From NCBI RefSeq assembly GCF_001439695.1, contig NZ_JYLL01000040.1, forward strand, positions 1-51,417: DNA of 51,417 nucleotides, given 5' to 3'. This DNA is from Pseudomonas veronii. Its GTDB lineage: Bacteria > Pseudomonadota > Gammaproteobacteria > Pseudomonadales > Pseudomonadaceae. Position numbers and translations under genes: made by a program. Shown in pieces: positions 35,316-43,491 of this stretch; the stretch's first letter is position 1, and every line of letters starts with the position of its first letter. A model generated the notes under the pieces. The model was not told where the DNA came from. It searched no databases and saw nothing but the letters and a program-made list of their open reading frames with translations.

Positions 35316-35415
35316 CGTAGGAGCGAGCTTGCTCGCGAAGAACCTCAACGATTACGCGGATAGCCTGGCTCTGCGCGGTGCTCTGAAGTTTTTCGCGAGC
35401 AAACTCGCTCCTACA
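35316..35415. repeat. Inverted repeat pair (TAGGAGCGAGCTTGCTCGCG type) inside the operon
   Basis: CGTAGGAGCGAGCTTGCTCGCG at the left and CGCGAGCAAACTCGCTCCTACA at the right, about 50 bases apart. It belongs to a second REP family, distinct from the GTGGGAGGG type. It lies between the aldehyde dehydrogenase gene and eat, where a stable stem could lower expression of the downstream genes or protect the upstream message. Confidence 0.8.
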
Positions 35416-35470
35416 TTACCCGGCGACAACTTGTCGGGACCAAAACAATAAGAATGAAAGGTACTTTCCC

Positions 35471-36904
35471 ATGCCTAGCGAACCCACTGGATCCTCCGTC
35501 GACTTCGAAAAAGTCGATTCCCAATACTTCCAACAACGCGAACTGAAAAAAGGCGCCGCCGGCTGGGTGCTGCTGGTCGGCCTTGGCGTTGCCTACGTGA
35601 TCTCCGGCGACTACGCCGGCTGGAACTTCGGCCTGGCCCAGGGTGGCTGGGGCGGCATGTTCCTCGCCACATTACTGATGGCCACCATGTACCTGTGCAT
35701 GTGCTTTTCCCTGGCCGAACTGTCTTCCATGATTCCTACTGCCGGCGGTGGCTACGGTTTTGCCCGCAGCGCCTTTGGCCCTTGGGGCGGGTTCCTGACG
35801 GGCACCGCGATCCTGATCGAATACGCCATCGCCCCCGCCGCCATCGCGGTGTTCATCGGCGCCTATTGCGAGTCGTTGTTCGGCATCGGCGGCTGGATGA
35901 TTTACCTGGCGTTCTACATCATCTTCATCGGCATCCATATCTTTGGCGTGGGTGAAGCCTTGAAGCTGATGTTTGTCATCACCGCCGTCGCCGCCATTGC
36001 ACTGGGCGTGTTCCTGGTCTCGATGGTGCCGCACTTCAACGTCGCCAACCTGCTCGACATCCCGGTGACCGACGCCAAGGGCGCCAGCACCTTCCTGCCA
36101 TTCGGCTACGTCGGCGTGTGGGCGGCGATTCCGTATGCGATCTGGTTCTTCCTGGCAGTCGAAGGCGTGCCGCTGGCGGCCGAAGAAACCAAGAACCCGA
36201 AGCGCGACCTGCCCCGCGGCCTGATCGGCGCCATTGTGGTGCTGACCAGTTTTGCCCTGCTGATCCTGGTGATTGCACCGGGCGGCGCTGGCACCTACGC
36301 GCTGATCAAGTCCGGCAACCCGCTGGTTGAAGCGTTGGCGCTGTCGTATGGCGGCTCGACCTGGATGGGCAGCTTCGTCAACCTGGTCGGCCTGGCGGGC
36401 TTGATCGCCAGCTTTTTCTCGATTATTTACGCCTATTCGCGGCAGATCTTCGCGTTGTCCCGCGCCGGCTACCTGCCGCGCAAACTGTCCCAGACCAACA
36501 AAAGCAAGGCGCCGGTCCTGGCGCTGGTGATCCCCGGCATTATCGGTTTCGGCCTGTCGCTGACCGGCCAGGGCGACCTGCTGATTCTGGTGGCGGTGTT
36601 TGGCGCGACCATTTCCTACGTGCTGATGATGGCCGCGCACATCACCCTGCGCATCCGTCGCCCCAAAATGGATCGTCCGTACCGCACGCCAGGCGGCATC
36701 TTTACCTCCGGCGTGGCCCTGGTATTGGCCTGCGTGGCCGTGGTGGCGGGCTTTCTGGTCGACCCGCGAGTGGTGATTGGCGCTGCAATCATCTATGGAG
36801 TATTAATTGCTTACTTTGCTTTCTACAGCCGGCATCACTTGGTAGCAGGCACGCCGGAAGAAGAGTTCGCGGCGATCCAGGCCGCAGAGGCCGCCTTGCA
36901 CTGA
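35471..36904 (+). CDS. eat: Ethanolamine permease
   Basis: A 477-residue APC-superfamily transporter with about 12 membrane segments. The sequence opens with a polar N-terminus, then GAAGWVLLVGLGVAYVISGDYAGWNFGLAQGGWGG. The SSMIPTAGGGYGFARSAFGPWGG segment and the VEGVPLAAEETKNPKRDLPRG loop are typical of ethanolamine permeases. It imports ethanolamine across the inner membrane for EutBC. It lies between the dehydrogenase and eutB, all on the plus strand. Confidence 0.94.
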   Translation: MPSEPTGSSVDFEKVDSQYFQQRELKKGAAGWVLLVGLGVAYVISGDYAGWNFGLAQGGWGGMFLATLLMATMYLCMCFSLAELSSMIPTAGGGYGFARSAFGPWGGFLTGTAILIEYAIAPAAIAVFIGAYCESLFGIGGWMIYLAFYIIFIGIHIFGVGEALKLMFVITAVAAIALGVFLVSMVPHFNVANLLDIPVTDAKGASTFLPFGYVGVWAAIPYAIWFFLAVEGVPLAAEETKNPKRDLPRGLIGAIVVLTSFALLILVIAPGGAGTYALIKSGNPLVEALALSYGGSTWMGSFVNLVGLAGLIASFFSIIYAYSRQIFALSRAGYLPRKLSQTNKSKAPVLALVIPGIIGFGLSLTGQGDLLILVAVFGATISYVLMMAAHITLRIRRPKMDRPYRTPGGIFTSGVALVLACVAVVAGFLVDPRVVIGAAIIYGVLIAYFAFYSRHHLVAGTPEEEFAAIQAAEAALH

Positions 36905-36918
36905 CTGCCGTAAACCTC

Positions 36919-36951
36919 GACGCGGGCGCCTTACCCATATTTGCCCGCGTC
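36919..36951 (+). other. Intercistronic hairpin between eat and eutB
   Basis: GACGCGGGC pairs with GCCCGCGTC (9 bp, 15-base loop). It ends just before the AAGGAG ribosome site of eutB, so it may affect translation or mRNA stability; there is no T tract. Confidence 0.45.
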
Positions 36952-36967
36952 ATCAAGGAGACACTGT

Positions 36968-38362
36968 ATGGCAAGTTTTTCCCACGCGGTGGGTGCATCG
37001 ACCTACCGCTTCGACAGCCTCAAGGACGTGATGGCCAAGGCCAGCCCCGCCCGTTCAGGCGACTTCCTCGCTGGCGTCGCCGCACAGAACGATGGCGAGC
37101 GGGTGGCGGCGCAAATGGCCTTGGCGAATATCCCGCTGAAGCACTTCCTGCAAGAGGCGCTGATTCCCTATGAAAGCGACGAAGTCACCCGGCTGATCAT
37201 CGACACCCACGATAAACAGGCGTTTACCGCCGTCAGCCACCTGACCGTCGGCGGCCTGCGCGACTGGCTGCTCAGTGACGCAGCCGATGAACAATCCCTA
37301 CGCGCCTTGGCGCCAGGGCTGACACCAGAAATGGCCGCCGCCGTGTCGAAGATCATGCGCGTGCAAGACCTGGTACTGGTCGCGCAGAAGATCCGCGTGG
37401 TCACCCGGTTTCGCGGCACCATGGGCCTGCGCGGCCGCTTGTCGACCCGCCTGCAACCCAACCACCCCACCGACGAACCGGCGGGCATCGCGGCGAGCAT
37501 TCTCGACGGACTGCTGTACGGCAACGGCGACGCCATGATCGGCATCAACCCGGCCACCGACAGCATCGCCTCGATCTGCGCCATGCTGGAGATGCTCGAC
37601 GCGATCATCCAGCGTTACGAAATCCCCACCCAGGCCTGCGTGCTGACCCACGTCACCACCTCCATCGAAGCCATCAACCGTGGCGTGCCGCTGGACCTGG
37701 TGTTCCAGTCGATCGCCGGCACCGAGGCGGCCAACGCCAGTTTCGGCATCAGCCTGAGCGTGCTGCAGGAGGGCTACGAAGCAGGCCTGAGCCTGAACCG
37801 TGGCACCCTCGGGCAGAACCTGATGTATTTCGAAACCGGCCAGGGCAGCGCCTTGTCGGCCAACGCGCACTTCGGCGTCGACCAGCAAACCTGTGAAACC
37901 CGCGCCTACGCCGTGGCCCGGCACTTCAAGCCGTTCCTGGTGAACACCGTGGTCGGTTTTATCGGCCCCGAGTACCTGTACAACGGCAAACAGATCATCC
38001 GCGCCGGCCTCGAAGACCACTTCTGCGGCAAGCTGCTGGGGGTGCCGATGGGTTGCGACATCTGCTACACCAACCACGCCGAAGCCGACCAGGACGACAT
38101 GGACACCCTGCTGACCCTGCTGGGCGTGGCCGGGATCAACTTCATCATGGGCATTCCCGGTTCCGACGACATCATGCTCAACTACCAGACCACCTCGTTC
38201 CACGACGCCCTGTACGCCCGCCAGACATTGGGTTTAAAGCCGGCGCCGGAGTTTGAACAGTGGCTGGCGAACATGGGCATTTTCACGCAAGCCGACGGCA
38301 AAGTGCGCTTCGGCAACAGCCTGCCACCGGCGTTTCGCCACGCCTTGGCGCAATTGGGATGA
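36968..38362 (+). CDS. eutB: Ethanolamine ammonia-lyase large subunit
   Basis: Catalytic subunit of the adenosylcobalamin-dependent enzyme converting ethanolamine to acetaldehyde and ammonia. 464 residues. Conserved stretches include FLAGVAAQNDGERVAAQMALANIPL, MGLRGRLSTRLQPNHPTD, DGLLYGNGDAMIGINPATD, FETGQGSALSANAHFGVDQQT and MGCDICYTNHAEADQDDMD. The ATG at 36968 is preceded by AAGGAG seven bases before it. Its stop overlaps an in-frame eutC ATG. No microcompartment or reactivase (eutA) genes are nearby; P. aeruginosa has the same simple layout. Confidence 0.97.
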   Translation: MASFSHAVGASTYRFDSLKDVMAKASPARSGDFLAGVAAQNDGERVAAQMALANIPLKHFLQEALIPYESDEVTRLIIDTHDKQAFTAVSHLTVGGLRDWLLSDAADEQSLRALAPGLTPEMAAAVSKIMRVQDLVLVAQKIRVVTRFRGTMGLRGRLSTRLQPNHPTDEPAGIAASILDGLLYGNGDAMIGINPATDSIASICAMLEMLDAIIQRYEIPTQACVLTHVTTSIEAINRGVPLDLVFQSIAGTEAANASFGISLSVLQEGYEAGLSLNRGTLGQNLMYFETGQGSALSANAHFGVDQQTCETRAYAVARHFKPFLVNTVVGFIGPEYLYNGKQIIRAGLEDHFCGKLLGVPMGCDICYTNHAEADQDDMDTLLTLLGVAGINFIMGIPGSDDIMLNYQTTSFHDALYARQTLGLKPAPEFEQWLANMGIFTQADGKVRFGNSLPPAFRHALAQLG

Positions 38363-38373
38363 AGGAGCCGCCC

Positions 38374-39192
38374 GTGCAACCAGACTTACCCGAAAACCCG
38401 TGGCTGGAACTGCGTCGCCTGACCCCGGCGCGCATCGCCCTGGGCCGTACTGGCACCAGCATCCCCACCAGCGCACAGTTGGACTTCCAATTCGCCCACG
38501 CCCAGGCGCGGGACGCGGTCCACCTGCCCTTCGACCACGTCGGCCTCAGCACTCAGCTCGCCGAACGCGGGCGTGACAGCCTGTTGCTGCACAGCGCCGC
38601 CGTCGACCGCCACAGCTACCTGCAACGCCCGGACCTGGGGCGGCGTCTGAGCGATGAGTCAGCCCAGGCGCTGCGCGACCATGCGGCGGCCAACCCCGGC
38701 GGTATCGACCTGGCCGTGGTGGTGGCCGATGGTTTGTCGGCGTTGGCGGTGCATAAACACACGTTGCCGTTTCTCACGCGCATGGAGGAACAGACCCACG
38801 CCGAAGGCTGGTCCTTGTCACCGGTGATCCTGGTGGAACAGGGCCGCGTCGCGGTGGCCGATGAGATTGGCCAGTTACTCGGCGCCAAGATGGTGGTGAT
38901 CCTCATCGGTGAACGACCGGGGCTCAGTTCGCCGGACAGCCTGGGCCTGTATTTCACCTACAACCCCAAGGTTGGCCTCACCGACGCGTACCGCAACTGC
39001 ATCTCCAACGTGCGCCTGGAGGGTTTGAGTTATGGCATGGCGGCCCATCGCCTGTTGTACTTGATGCGGGAGGCCTGCCGTCGGCAGTTGTCGGGGGTCA
39101 ACCTCAAGGATGAGGCGCAGGTTCAGACCATCGAGTCAGATGACCCGGACTTGGTGAAAGGCAATTTCCTGCTCAGCCCGCCCACCGACTGA
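38374..39192 (+). CDS. eutC: Ethanolamine ammonia-lyase small subunit
   Basis: Small, cobalamin-contacting subunit of the EutBC complex. I place the start at the GTG at 38374 (272 residues, MQPDLPENPWLELRRLTPARIALGRTG), because AAGGAG lies exactly six bases before it. An ATG at 38359, overlapping the eutB stop as ATGA, is in frame but has no ribosome site and places AAGGAG inside codons 2-3; it would add five residues. Family segments are clear: LDFQFAHAQARDAVH, LVVVADGLSALAVHKH-like VVADGLSA, and ISNVRLEGLSYGMAAHRLLYLM. Confidence 0.94.
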   Translation: MQPDLPENPWLELRRLTPARIALGRTGTSIPTSAQLDFQFAHAQARDAVHLPFDHVGLSTQLAERGRDSLLLHSAAVDRHSYLQRPDLGRRLSDESAQALRDHAAANPGGIDLAVVVADGLSALAVHKHTLPFLTRMEEQTHAEGWSLSPVILVEQGRVAVADEIGQLLGAKMVVILIGERPGLSSPDSLGLYFTYNPKVGLTDAYRNCISNVRLEGLSYGMAAHRLLYLMREACRRQLSGVNLKDEAQVQTIESDDPDLVKGNFLLSPPTD

Positions 39193-39284
39193 TCCCCGCA
39201 CGATTGCGCTTTTTCGCGTCTTTAGGCAGCATCGAGTCACGGCCGCTCGCGTGGTCATATACCATCTGGAAGTTGAGGCCTGGC

Positions 39285-39743
39285 ATGCGGATCACTCAAG
39301 CGACCCTGGAACACCTGGACCTGTTGACCCCGTTATTCGTCAAATACCGCGAGTTCTACGGGGCGCTGCCGTTCCCGGACTCTTCGCGGGCCTTCCTGGA
39401 AAAACGCCTGCGCCGCAAGGAATCGGTGATCTACCTGGCCCTGGCCGATGACGACGACAAACGCTTGCTCGGGTTCTGTCAGCTGTACCCGAGCTTTTCT
39501 TCGTTGTCGCTCAAACGGGTGTGGATCCTCAACGACATCTATGTCGCCGAAGACGCGCGCCGGCAATTGGTAGCCGACAACCTGATGCGCGCGGCGAAGA
39601 AGATGGCCAAGGAAACCCATGCGGTGCGGCTGCGGGTGTCGACCAGCAGCAACAATAACGTGGCGCAGAAGACGTATGAGTCGATGGGTTTTCGCGAAGA
39701 CAGCGAGTTCAAGAACTACGTGTTGCCGATCAGCGAAGACTGA
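39285..39743 (+). CDS. GNAT-family N-acetyltransferase
   Basis: A 152-residue GNAT protein, likely transferring acetyl from acetyl-CoA to an amine. The fold is visible as MRITQATLEHLDLLTPLFVKYREFYG, then LGFCQLYPSFSSLSLKRVWILNDIYVAEDARRQLVADNLMRAA, where the (R/Q)-x-x-G/A acetyl-CoA loop is altered to ARRQLV. The C-terminus TSSNNNVAQKTYESMGF is typical. The substrate is unknown. GAGG eight bases before the ATG at 39285 supports this start. It follows eutC as in P. aeruginosa (PA4026, from memory). Confidence 0.88.
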   Translation: MRITQATLEHLDLLTPLFVKYREFYGALPFPDSSRAFLEKRLRRKESVIYLALADDDDKRLLGFCQLYPSFSSLSLKRVWILNDIYVAEDARRQLVADNLMRAAKKMAKETHAVRLRVSTSSNNNVAQKTYESMGFREDSEFKNYVLPISED

Positions 39744-39770
39744 CCCCATCCCCCAAGCCCCCCAAAATTC

Positions 39771-39861
39771 CTGTGGGAGGAGCTTGCTCCCGATAGCCGT
39801 GGACCCGTCAGACTATTTATAACTGACACGCGCCCATCGGGGGCAAGCCCCCTCCCACATT
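39771..39861. repeat. REPIN (complete inverted REP pair)
   Basis: TGTGGGAGGAGCTTGCTCCCGATAG at the left and the CATCGGGGGCAAGCCCCCTCCCACAT arm at the right, about 45 bases apart. The left arm is a variant with a one-base-shorter head. It fills most of the gap of about 310 bases between the GNAT gene and dedA; the rest holds a TATAAT box at 39943-39948 and no gene I can see. Confidence 0.85.
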
Positions 39862-40052
39862 TGGTTCGGTGGTGCTCTGGGAGCAGAGTGCCATGACATC
39901 CCCCGCTACAAAACCCACACACTCTTTTCACTTCTCAATCCGTATAATGCCGACCTTTCAGGGTTGTAAGAAGCGCGACAAATACTTGTAGCCTTATTAC
40001 CCGAGCCTCCGCACAGGCCTGCTGAGTCGGGCCATTCACACAGGTGCCATCC

Positions 40053-40709
40053 ATGGATTTCAACCCGCTTGACCTTATCCTGCATCTCGACGTCTACCTC
40101 GACCTGCTGGTAAAAAATTACGGTCTGTGGATCTACGCCATTCTGTTCCTTGTAATCTTTTGCGAAACCGGCCTGGTGGTCATGCCGTTCCTGCCGGGTG
40201 ATTCATTACTGTTCATTGCCGGCGCGGTGGCGGCGGGTGGCGGCATGGACCCGGTCTTGCTCGCCGGTCTATTGATGTTGGCGGCGATCCTCGGCGACAG
40301 CACCAACTACGTGATCGGGCGAACAGCCGGCGAACGCCTGTTCAGCAACCCGAACTCGAAAATCTTCCGCCGCGACTACCTGCAAAAAACCCACGACTTC
40401 TACGACAAGCACGGCGGCAAAACCGTGACCCTGGCGCGTTTCCTGCCGATCCTGCGCACCTTTGCGCCGTTCGTCGCCGGTATCGCGAAAATGCCCTACC
40501 CGCGCTTCTTCGGCTTCAGCGTGCTGGGCACCGTCTTCTGGGTCGGCGGCCTGGTAACCCTGGGCTACTTCTTCGGCAACGTGCCGTTCATCAAGAAAAA
40601 CCTCTCGCTGCTGGTGGTGTTCATCATCCTGCTGTCGCTGGTGCCGATGATCATCAGCGTGTTCCGCAGCCGCTTTGGTCGCGCGTCTTCCGAAGCCAAG
40701 CCGCAGTAA
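40053..40709 (+). CDS. DedA-family membrane protein
   Basis: A 218-residue integral membrane protein. DedA hallmarks are FCETGLVVMPFLPGDSLLFIAGA, GDSTNYVIGR and FYDKHGGKTVTLARFLPILRTFAPFVAGIAKMPY with the conserved RFLPxxR motif. DedA proteins flip undecaprenyl phosphate or related lipids and support membrane potential and drug resistance. The ATG at 40053 is preferred over an in-frame GTG at 40044. A TATAAT sequence about 105 bases upstream may be its -10 box. It lies six bases before mtfA. Confidence 0.92.
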   Translation: MDFNPLDLILHLDVYLDLLVKNYGLWIYAILFLVIFCETGLVVMPFLPGDSLLFIAGAVAAGGGMDPVLLAGLLMLAAILGDSTNYVIGRTAGERLFSNPNSKIFRRDYLQKTHDFYDKHGGKTVTLARFLPILRTFAPFVAGIAKMPYPRFFGFSVLGTVFWVGGLVTLGYFFGNVPFIKKNLSLLVVFIILLSLVPMIISVFRSRFGRASSEAKPQ

Positions 40710-40715
40710 CCTGCG

Positions 40716-41531
40716 ATGTGGTCCCTCAGCGCCTGGCGTCGCCGGCGCCTGTTGGCCAAGCACCCGATTGCCGATGACACCTGGCAGCGGGTGCGCGAGC
40801 ACCTGACCTTCCTCGACGGCATCAGCGCCGAGCAAGACCAGTGGCTGCGCGAAGCCTGCGTGGTGTTTCTCGCCGAAAAACACCTCACCGCCCTGCCCGG
40901 CGTCGAGCTGCACCAGGAACAACGCCTGCTGCTCGCCGCCCAGGCGCAACTGCCACTGATGAACCTCGGCGACCTCGACTGGTATCAGGGCTTCCACGAG
41001 ATCGTGCTGTACCCCGACGACTTCCTCAGCCCGCAACGTCATCGCGATGCCAGTGGCGTCGAGCACGAGTGGGACGGCGAGCACAGCGGCGAAGCCTGGC
41101 AACAAGGCCCGGTGATCCTCGCCTGGCCCGGCGTGCTGGCCAGCGGCAACTGGGAAGGCTACAACCTGGTGATCCACGAACTGGCGCACAAGCTCGACAT
41201 GCTCAACGGCGACGCCAACGGCCTGCCGCCCCTGCACCACGACATGCGCGTGCAAGACTGGGCCCGCGTGATGCAAGGCGCCTACGATGAGCTTAACCGT
41301 CAACTGGACGCCAACCCCGACGCCGAAACCGCCATCGACCCCTACGCCGCCGAAAACCCGGCGGAATTTTTCGCGGTCACCAGCGAATATTTTTTCAGCG
41401 CGCCAGATTTATTGGTGGAAAGTTATCCACAGGTGTACGCCCAACTCAGTCATTTTTACCGCCAGGACCCTCTGGCCCGCCTCGCGCAGCTGCAAGCGCA
41501 CGACCCGCGTTATCAGCCACAAGGCGAATGA
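40716..41531 (+). CDS. mtfA: Zinc-dependent peptidase MtfA
   Basis: A 271-residue protein of peptidase family M90. The zinc-binding HExxH motif is HELAHKLDML (about residues 150-160), with YAAENPAEFFAVTSEYFF supplying the third ligand region. In E. coli MtfA binds the repressor Mlc and so derepresses the glucose PTS gene ptsG; Pseudomonas lacks this exact circuit, so the target here is open. No clear ribosome site precedes the ATG; it starts six bases after dedA and may be translated by reinitiation. Confidence 0.92.
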   Translation: MWSLSAWRRRRLLAKHPIADDTWQRVREHLTFLDGISAEQDQWLREACVVFLAEKHLTALPGVELHQEQRLLLAAQAQLPLMNLGDLDWYQGFHEIVLYPDDFLSPQRHRDASGVEHEWDGEHSGEAWQQGPVILAWPGVLASGNWEGYNLVIHELAHKLDMLNGDANGLPPLHHDMRVQDWARVMQGAYDELNRQLDANPDAETAIDPYAAENPAEFFAVTSEYFFSAPDLLVESYPQVYAQLSHFYRQDPLARLAQLQAHDPRYQPQGE

Positions 41532-41573
41532 CTGTACGACGTCTGGTGCATGGCATCGGCGTCAGAATATGCC

Positions 41574-41579
41574 TATAAT
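41574..41579 (+). promoter_or_regulatory. Probable -10 element of ppa
   Basis: A perfect TATAAT 60 bases before the ppa start codon. No good -35 element is found at the right distance (TGGCAT at 17 bases), so I claim only the -10 box. Confidence 0.45.
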
Positions 41580-41638
41580 CGCCGCCACTTTTAGGCCAAT
41601 CCGGCCATGTACATGGCCAACTACGGGGGCAACGCCCA

Positions 41639-42166
41639 ATGAGCTACAGCAAGATTCCGGCTGGCAAAGACCTGCCGAACGACATCTACGTCGCCATCGA
41701 GATTCCGGCCAACCACGCGCCGATCAAATACGAAATCGACAAAGACAGCGACTGCCTGTTCGTTGACCGGTTCATGGCCACCCCGATGTTCTACCCGGCC
41801 AACTACGGTTTCATCCCCAACACCCTGGCTGACGACGGCGACCCCCTCGACGTGCTGGTCGTAACCCCTTACCCGGTTACCCCGGGCTCGGTTATCCGCG
41901 CGCGTCCAGTCGGCATCCTGAACATGACCGACGACGGCGGCGGCGATGCCAAAGTCATCGCAGTACCCCACGACAAGCTGTCCCAGCTGTACGTGGACGT
42001 GAAGGAATACACCGATCTGCCGCCACTGCTGCTGGAACAGATCAAGCACTTCTTCGAGAACTACAAAGACCTCGAAAAAGGCAAATGGGTGAAGATCGAC
42101 GGTTGGGGCAACGCAGACGCCGCCCGCGCCGAGATCATGAAGTCGGTCGCTGCCTACAAAGGCTGA
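41639..42166 (+). CDS. ppa: Inorganic pyrophosphatase
   Basis: Cytoplasmic family I pyrophosphatase, hydrolysing diphosphate to drive biosynthesis; 175 residues, standard. The metal-binding signature D-x-D-P-x-D is in ADDGDPLDVLVVTPYPV. Other conserved pieces are VAIEIPANHAPIKYEIDK, MFYPANYGFIPNTL, and VPHDKLSQLY with HFFENYKDLEKGKWVKIDGWG. Followed by a strong terminator, so it is probably a single-gene unit. Confidence 0.98.
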   Translation: MSYSKIPAGKDLPNDIYVAIEIPANHAPIKYEIDKDSDCLFVDRFMATPMFYPANYGFIPNTLADDGDPLDVLVVTPYPVTPGSVIRARPVGILNMTDDGGGDAKVIAVPHDKLSQLYVDVKEYTDLPPLLLEQIKHFFENYKDLEKGKWVKIDGWGNADAARAEIMKSVAAYKG

Positions 42167-42193
42167 TACCGGCTCCTCATTGCCCCGGCAATC

Positions 42194-42224
42194 AAAAAAG
42201 CCCCGATCATTCGGGGCTTTTTTT
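42194..42224 (+). terminator. Rho-independent terminator after ppa
   Basis: AAAAAAGCCCCGA and TCGGGGCTTTTTTT form a 13-bp stem including the A/T tracts, with a four-base loop and a seven-base T tract. It could work in both directions. Confidence 0.92.
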
Positions 42225-42244
42225 GTGGAAAAAATTAAACGCCA

Positions 42245-42274
42245 AGTTCAATTATTAACACTCTATGTTGAACT
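42245..42274. promoter_or_regulatory. Possible operator of the S24-type repressor
   Basis: AGTTCAA and TTGAACT form an inverted repeat with a 16-base spacer in the AT-rich region upstream of the regulator gene. Repressors of this class often bind such sites in their own promoter. Binding is inferred only from position and symmetry. Confidence 0.35.
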
Positions 42275-42380
42275 AAGCAGCGCCAACGAAAGATCAGGCT
42301 ACAACTAAGTAAAAACCTACACCGGCAATTGAACGCATAGTTTATTTGATCTATTTTCCCGGCCAGTAAACTCAGCGTTT

Positions 42381-43154
42381 ATGAATACATCAGGTGATCG
42401 CTTAAAAGCGCTATTACGGGAAGTTCATCTTTCCGCTTCCGACTTCGCCAAGAACCGCGGCGTCACGCCTCAGCACGTGAACAACTGGTTCAAACGCGGT
42501 GTTCCCATGGGCCGACTCAACGAAATCGCAGAACTGTTGTGCGTCTCCAGCCGCTGGCTGCACGCCGGTGTAGGCCCTAAACACCCACCGGCCAACTTCC
42601 TGTTGGACGCTCAAGATGCAAGGAAAGCATTGCCCACCCGCGAAGAAAGCGGCAAATACCTCACAGGCCCGGCCCGTTCCCCGGAAACAATCGATGTGGA
42701 GATCACCCTCCATCCGTCCTTCACCTCAACCGAACGTATCCGCCTCTCCCGTCACACCCTCGAGACCTTAAACGTAAACCCCGACCGCGCCCTCGGCGCC
42801 TACATGGTCGATAACAGCATGGTCGACATCATCCAACAAGGCGCCACGCTCGCCATCGACCGCGGCCGCACCCAAATCATCGACGGCGAAATCTACGCCG
42901 TCGAACACGACGACATGCTGCGCATCAAATACCTCTACAACCGCCCCGGCGGCGGCCTGCGCATGCGCAGCCACAACGCCGGCGAACACCCCGACGAATA
43001 CCTGACCTTCGATCAACGCTTCGAACAGAACTTCCAGATCGTCGGCTGGGTGTTCTGGTGGTCCACCCTCAACAACCGCCGCCCACCCGTGCCGCTGGAT
43101 GAACACCTGCTGGGCTGGGAAGGCTCTAAATCGGATACGGAGGTGGGCAACTGA
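42381..43154 (+). CDS. HTH/S24 (LexA-cI type) transcriptional regulator
   Basis: A 257-residue protein. Residues about 1-70 are a cI-like helix-turn-helix domain (SASDFAKNRGVTPQHVNNWFKRGVPMGRLNEIAELL). Residues about 130-235 are an S24 peptidase-like domain, with the serine in YMVDNSMVDIIQQGATLAIDR and the lysine in YAVEHDDMLRIKYLY, the pair used by LexA and phage repressors for self-cleavage. A clear Ala-Gly or Cys-Gly cleavage site in the linker is not evident. It resembles PrtR-type repressors of pyocin and phage genes, but no such genes are adjacent. SOS control is therefore possible, not shown. Confidence 0.85.
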   Translation: MNTSGDRLKALLREVHLSASDFAKNRGVTPQHVNNWFKRGVPMGRLNEIAELLCVSSRWLHAGVGPKHPPANFLLDAQDARKALPTREESGKYLTGPARSPETIDVEITLHPSFTSTERIRLSRHTLETLNVNPDRALGAYMVDNSMVDIIQQGATLAIDRGRTQIIDGEIYAVEHDDMLRIKYLYNRPGGGLRMRSHNAGEHPDEYLTFDQRFEQNFQIVGWVFWWSTLNNRRPPVPLDEHLLGWEGSKSDTEVGN

Positions 43155-43172
43155 GGTGAATGTGGGTATCAT
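43144..43172 (+). promoter_or_regulatory. Candidate promoter for a small RNA
   Basis: TGGGCA (43144-43149), 17 bases, TATCAT (43167-43172), overlapping the end of the S24 gene. Each hexamer is close to the sigma-70 consensus and the spacing is ideal. Confidence 0.35.
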
Positions 43173-43178
43173 GCGCCG

Positions 43179-43357
43179 CACATTTGGCAGGGGCTGGTTT
43201 TAGGCCATTCACCCTGCCAGGCGATGCGGAAAAACTCCCGCGGATGCCCTGACTATTCAGCCAGACGCGATGTTGGCTGAGCGATTTGAAGGCTGGTGAG
43301 GTTTGTCAAAAACAAGCTGAGGCGGTCCCCGAGAAGCCGGCCACAAGCCGGCTTTTT
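43179..43357 (+). ncRNA. Candidate structured small RNA of about 180 bases
   Basis: The 337-base gap between the S24 gene and the GIY-YIG gene holds no convincing reading frame but strong secondary structure. TGGCAGGG (43185-43192) pairs with CCCTGCCA about 20 bases later. TCAGCCA pairs with TGGCTGA in the middle, and a strong terminator closes the stretch. A candidate promoter lies just upstream. I do not recognise it as a known Pseudomonas RNA. It could instead be only the 3' end of the regulator message. Confidence 0.35.
43334..43357 (+). terminator. Rho-independent terminator
   Basis: AAGCCGGC and GCCGGCTT pair over 8 bp with a five-base loop (CACAA), followed by TTTTT. It ends either the S24 gene transcript or the candidate small RNA. 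From 43358 to 43491 I see no feature; this stretch probably holds the left boundary of the island. Confidence 0.85.
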
Positions 43358-43491
43358 AATGTCTTTTTGAAAGCAACCCTCATCTACTGAAAACCGCATA
43401 CTGACATCGCAGTACCGTTACTTGCAGTTAGCAGAAAAATTTAGTGGCCGCCCAGAAGAGTTTCAGGATCAGACAAGATCACTATACTTCA

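Noticed and set aside
42381..43154. Prophage or pyocin cluster next to the S24 regulator
   Set aside because: No structural, lysis or integrase genes occur on either side; neighbours are ppa and the defence operon.
43179..43357. tRNA, tmRNA, 6S RNA or 4.5S RNA in the gap after the S24 gene
   Set aside because: No T-loop, CCA end, anticodon arm or conserved core of these RNAs can be found.
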